Positions 62,325 through 64,000 of a stretch of DNA of 64,000 nt are shown in pieces. Position 1 is the stretch's first letter, and each line of letters starts with the position of its first letter. The DNA is from Lingula anatina. Taxonomy: Eukaryota > Brachiopoda > Lingulata > Lingulida > Lingulidae. The position numbers and the translations under genes were made by a program. The stretch is taken from positions 493,062-557,061 of the forward strand of contig NW_019775858.1 in NCBI RefSeq assembly GCF_001039355.2. Reading direction: 5' to 3'. Under the pieces are notes generated by a model that worked only from the letters and a program-made list of their open reading frames with translations, was not told the origin of the DNA and ran no database searches.

Positions 62325-64000
62325 AAGCATCAAGTTCTGTGAAAATGATATCTTATACACATATATGTATATATAAATTAAGTGTACAACACAGATTGAT
62401 ACAGAAGTCCAGACACTGAGAGCTGTTAGTACTTGTGATCTTGGACTTGAGGATAATCAGGGGTCTGCTAGTGCAATATAGAAAGCTGTGCAGACAAGAG
62501 ACAATACTGAACCCTATGCAAACAGTATTCCTTTAAGTGAATTTTTGATATTGACCACCAATTAGTTAAAAATGAACAAAAAAATGCTGTTCAGGTAGAC
62601 TTCATGAAAGAAAACTACAAAGTTGACGCTGATGGCAATAAGTTCTTCTATAGTATTTTCCATACTCTGCAGTTTAAACAAAGTTAGATTTAGAAAGTGG
62701 TGTGAAATGTCTCACAGTGATTGTATTTGCCCATGATCACTATGCAGCCAATGCCTGGTGTGGAACATTCATTATTTGTTTGAGAAATTTCGAACTTGAT
62801 TGAAAAATATATCTTTTTTTTACGACTGCATCCTCCATCAGCAAACTGGACAGGTTTAATGTTTTAACTTTTACCCAAATCCTAACCATATGCATTTTAT
62901 TTCTACTTTCTTTGCATTAAAAACATTTTAGATTGCATTTCATGTTATAATGAAAGTGTGAGCAATTGCTTTTAACTGGATTTCTTGGGTGCATTTAAAA
63001 AATTTCAGGTAGTCTCAGTCTGTTGTGCACTTGTATATCCAAGATTTTATTTTTTTTTTTTGTTTTGATCATTTATTAAAGGTTAACTTTTCATCAAATG
63101 AGACTACTTTCCTGTAGAGTTGTAAATATAAGGAAGAAAGTGACAGTACTAACTTTTAAAATGAGTGTTTGATCAGTGTGCACACTGCCTCTAATGAATA
63201 TGACAGCTGAGCTGTTTTATAATTATGAATTCCATTCTCTGCATTTTTTATACATAAAGATTTGGGTCCAATTAAACTTAAACAGTGATATGATACAAGA
63301 GGCAGAATTACTTGTGCTTTTAGTGCAAAGATGTAGAGAGAAGGTAGACTTTGTAAAAATGGCCATTGAGAATTTATGCTAAGACGTGTTCCCAAATGCT
63401 CTTCTGTGGTATGTATATTGTTTATATTTGTAAAATAGAGACAAAGGCGATAGATGCTAGTTTTGTACATAAAGGATTCACATTGTACAGATGTACAGAA
63501 TATTAACTACGCGTCTCATATAAAATCATGTTGTAATGAAACCAGAGTTTTGCACCTGGTATTTTCATGCAATTTTTTATACTGGAAAAAGTGCCTGTCC
63601 ACGATAGTTTATATATATATTGGATACAAGCTCTTTTATTGATATTTTTTACGAGAAAAAGATGTCTGTTGTGTTTGTCTTCTTTGTCTTGTTAGTTATG
63701 CTACTGCCCACTCTTTGCAGATATTGCTTTTAACTAAGATTACGTTGAATTTCTATGAAGAGTGATTTTATATTAACAGGTGGTGCGGCATGTGTACCAG
63801 CTTGTGAAGTGAGGCTTTTTTTCAGCCCAATTTTTTTTACCAAAAACAAATATTGACATGAGAGATTTTTGTGACACAACAAACTAATTATTTTAACAAT
63901 TTAATAAGCATCTATTAGGAAATCCAAAAATATCTCGCTTTATTATATAATAGTAGCTATTCCTGCTTTTTTAAATTGGAATGAATGAATGAAAAAATGT
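62325..64000 (+). other. LRP1 3' untranslated region and downstream flank
   Basis: AT-rich with no coding signature. ATTAAA strings occur near 62918, 63073 and 63271, but no AATAAA with a clear downstream element, so the cleavage site cannot be placed. Confidence 0.6.

Larger units (their letters stand above)
58545..62433. repeat. Duplication block C: two 1.9-kb copies of the last four exons
   Basis: Copy 1 is 58545-60432 and ends at the N at 60433. A 48-bp unmatched stretch follows, and copy 2 is 60482 to about 62433. Copy 1 joins the unique stalk exons and copy 2 joins the unique 3' UTR. Coding differences are G-T to S-S near the stalk end, V to I in the membrane segment, one synonymous change and a one-codon insertion in the tail. 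Confidence 0.9.

Noticed and set aside
60434-60481. 48-bp unmatched stretch at the block C join
   Set aside because: Too short to classify; probably edge sequence from the assembly join.

Overview
The window is animal genomic DNA and is almost entirely one large intron-rich gene on the + strand: the orthologue of low-density lipoprotein receptor-related protein 1 (LRP1, CD91). AT-rich introns of 0.2 to 2.6 kb, GT-AG junctions in consistent phase, miniature inverted-repeat elements and long simple repeats point to an invertebrate. A lophotrochozoan such as a bivalve mollusc is my inference; the species cannot be read from the sequence. About 95 exons are supported from position 4373 to the stop codon at 60321 (first terminal copy) or 62324 (second copy). 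The 5' end, with signal peptide and promoter, is not securely present; a weak candidate first exon is at 1685-1802.

Layout: ligand-binding cluster I (4373-8022, three LDLa repeats); two EGF modules; YWTD propellers 1 and 2 (9142-13502), each followed by an EGF; cluster II (15950-19388, eight LDLa); two EGFs; propellers 3 to 6 (21349-35729), each followed by an EGF; cluster III (36931-39873, ten LDLa); two EGFs; propeller 7 (41248-42479) and its EGF; cluster IV (43309-50303, eleven LDLa once a duplicated block is collapsed); two EGFs; propeller 8 (51559-53858) with a furin-type RGRR site; an EGF stalk of about ten repeats (54306-58809); one transmembrane helix; and a cytoplasmic tail with two NPxY motifs. 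The 8/10/11 repeat counts and eight propellers match vertebrate LRP1. The protein would be a large endocytic and signalling receptor at the cell surface.

Three blocks occur twice or more, each next to a single N (13984, 14951, 46961, 60433): the EGF after propeller 2, LDLa repeats 23-30 of cluster IV, and the transmembrane/tail exons plus start of the 3' UTR. The copies look like two alleles placed side by side by the assembler. Collapsing them restores the family's domain count.

The most unusual object is a small intronless gene on the - strand inside the intron 19862-21043. It encodes a 136-residue acidic coiled-coil protein that I do not recognise and that is not a histone. It has a TATA box and, just after its stop codon, a perfect replication-dependent-histone-type 3' stem-loop followed by a purine-rich element. 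Other points of interest are a possible extra EGF-like cassette exon at 28097-28168, four local tandem duplications that each span a 3' splice site, and a 168-bp inverted-repeat element family with two of three copies lying within 15 bases of a 5' splice site.

Introns not listed separately were read and hold nothing further that I can support.
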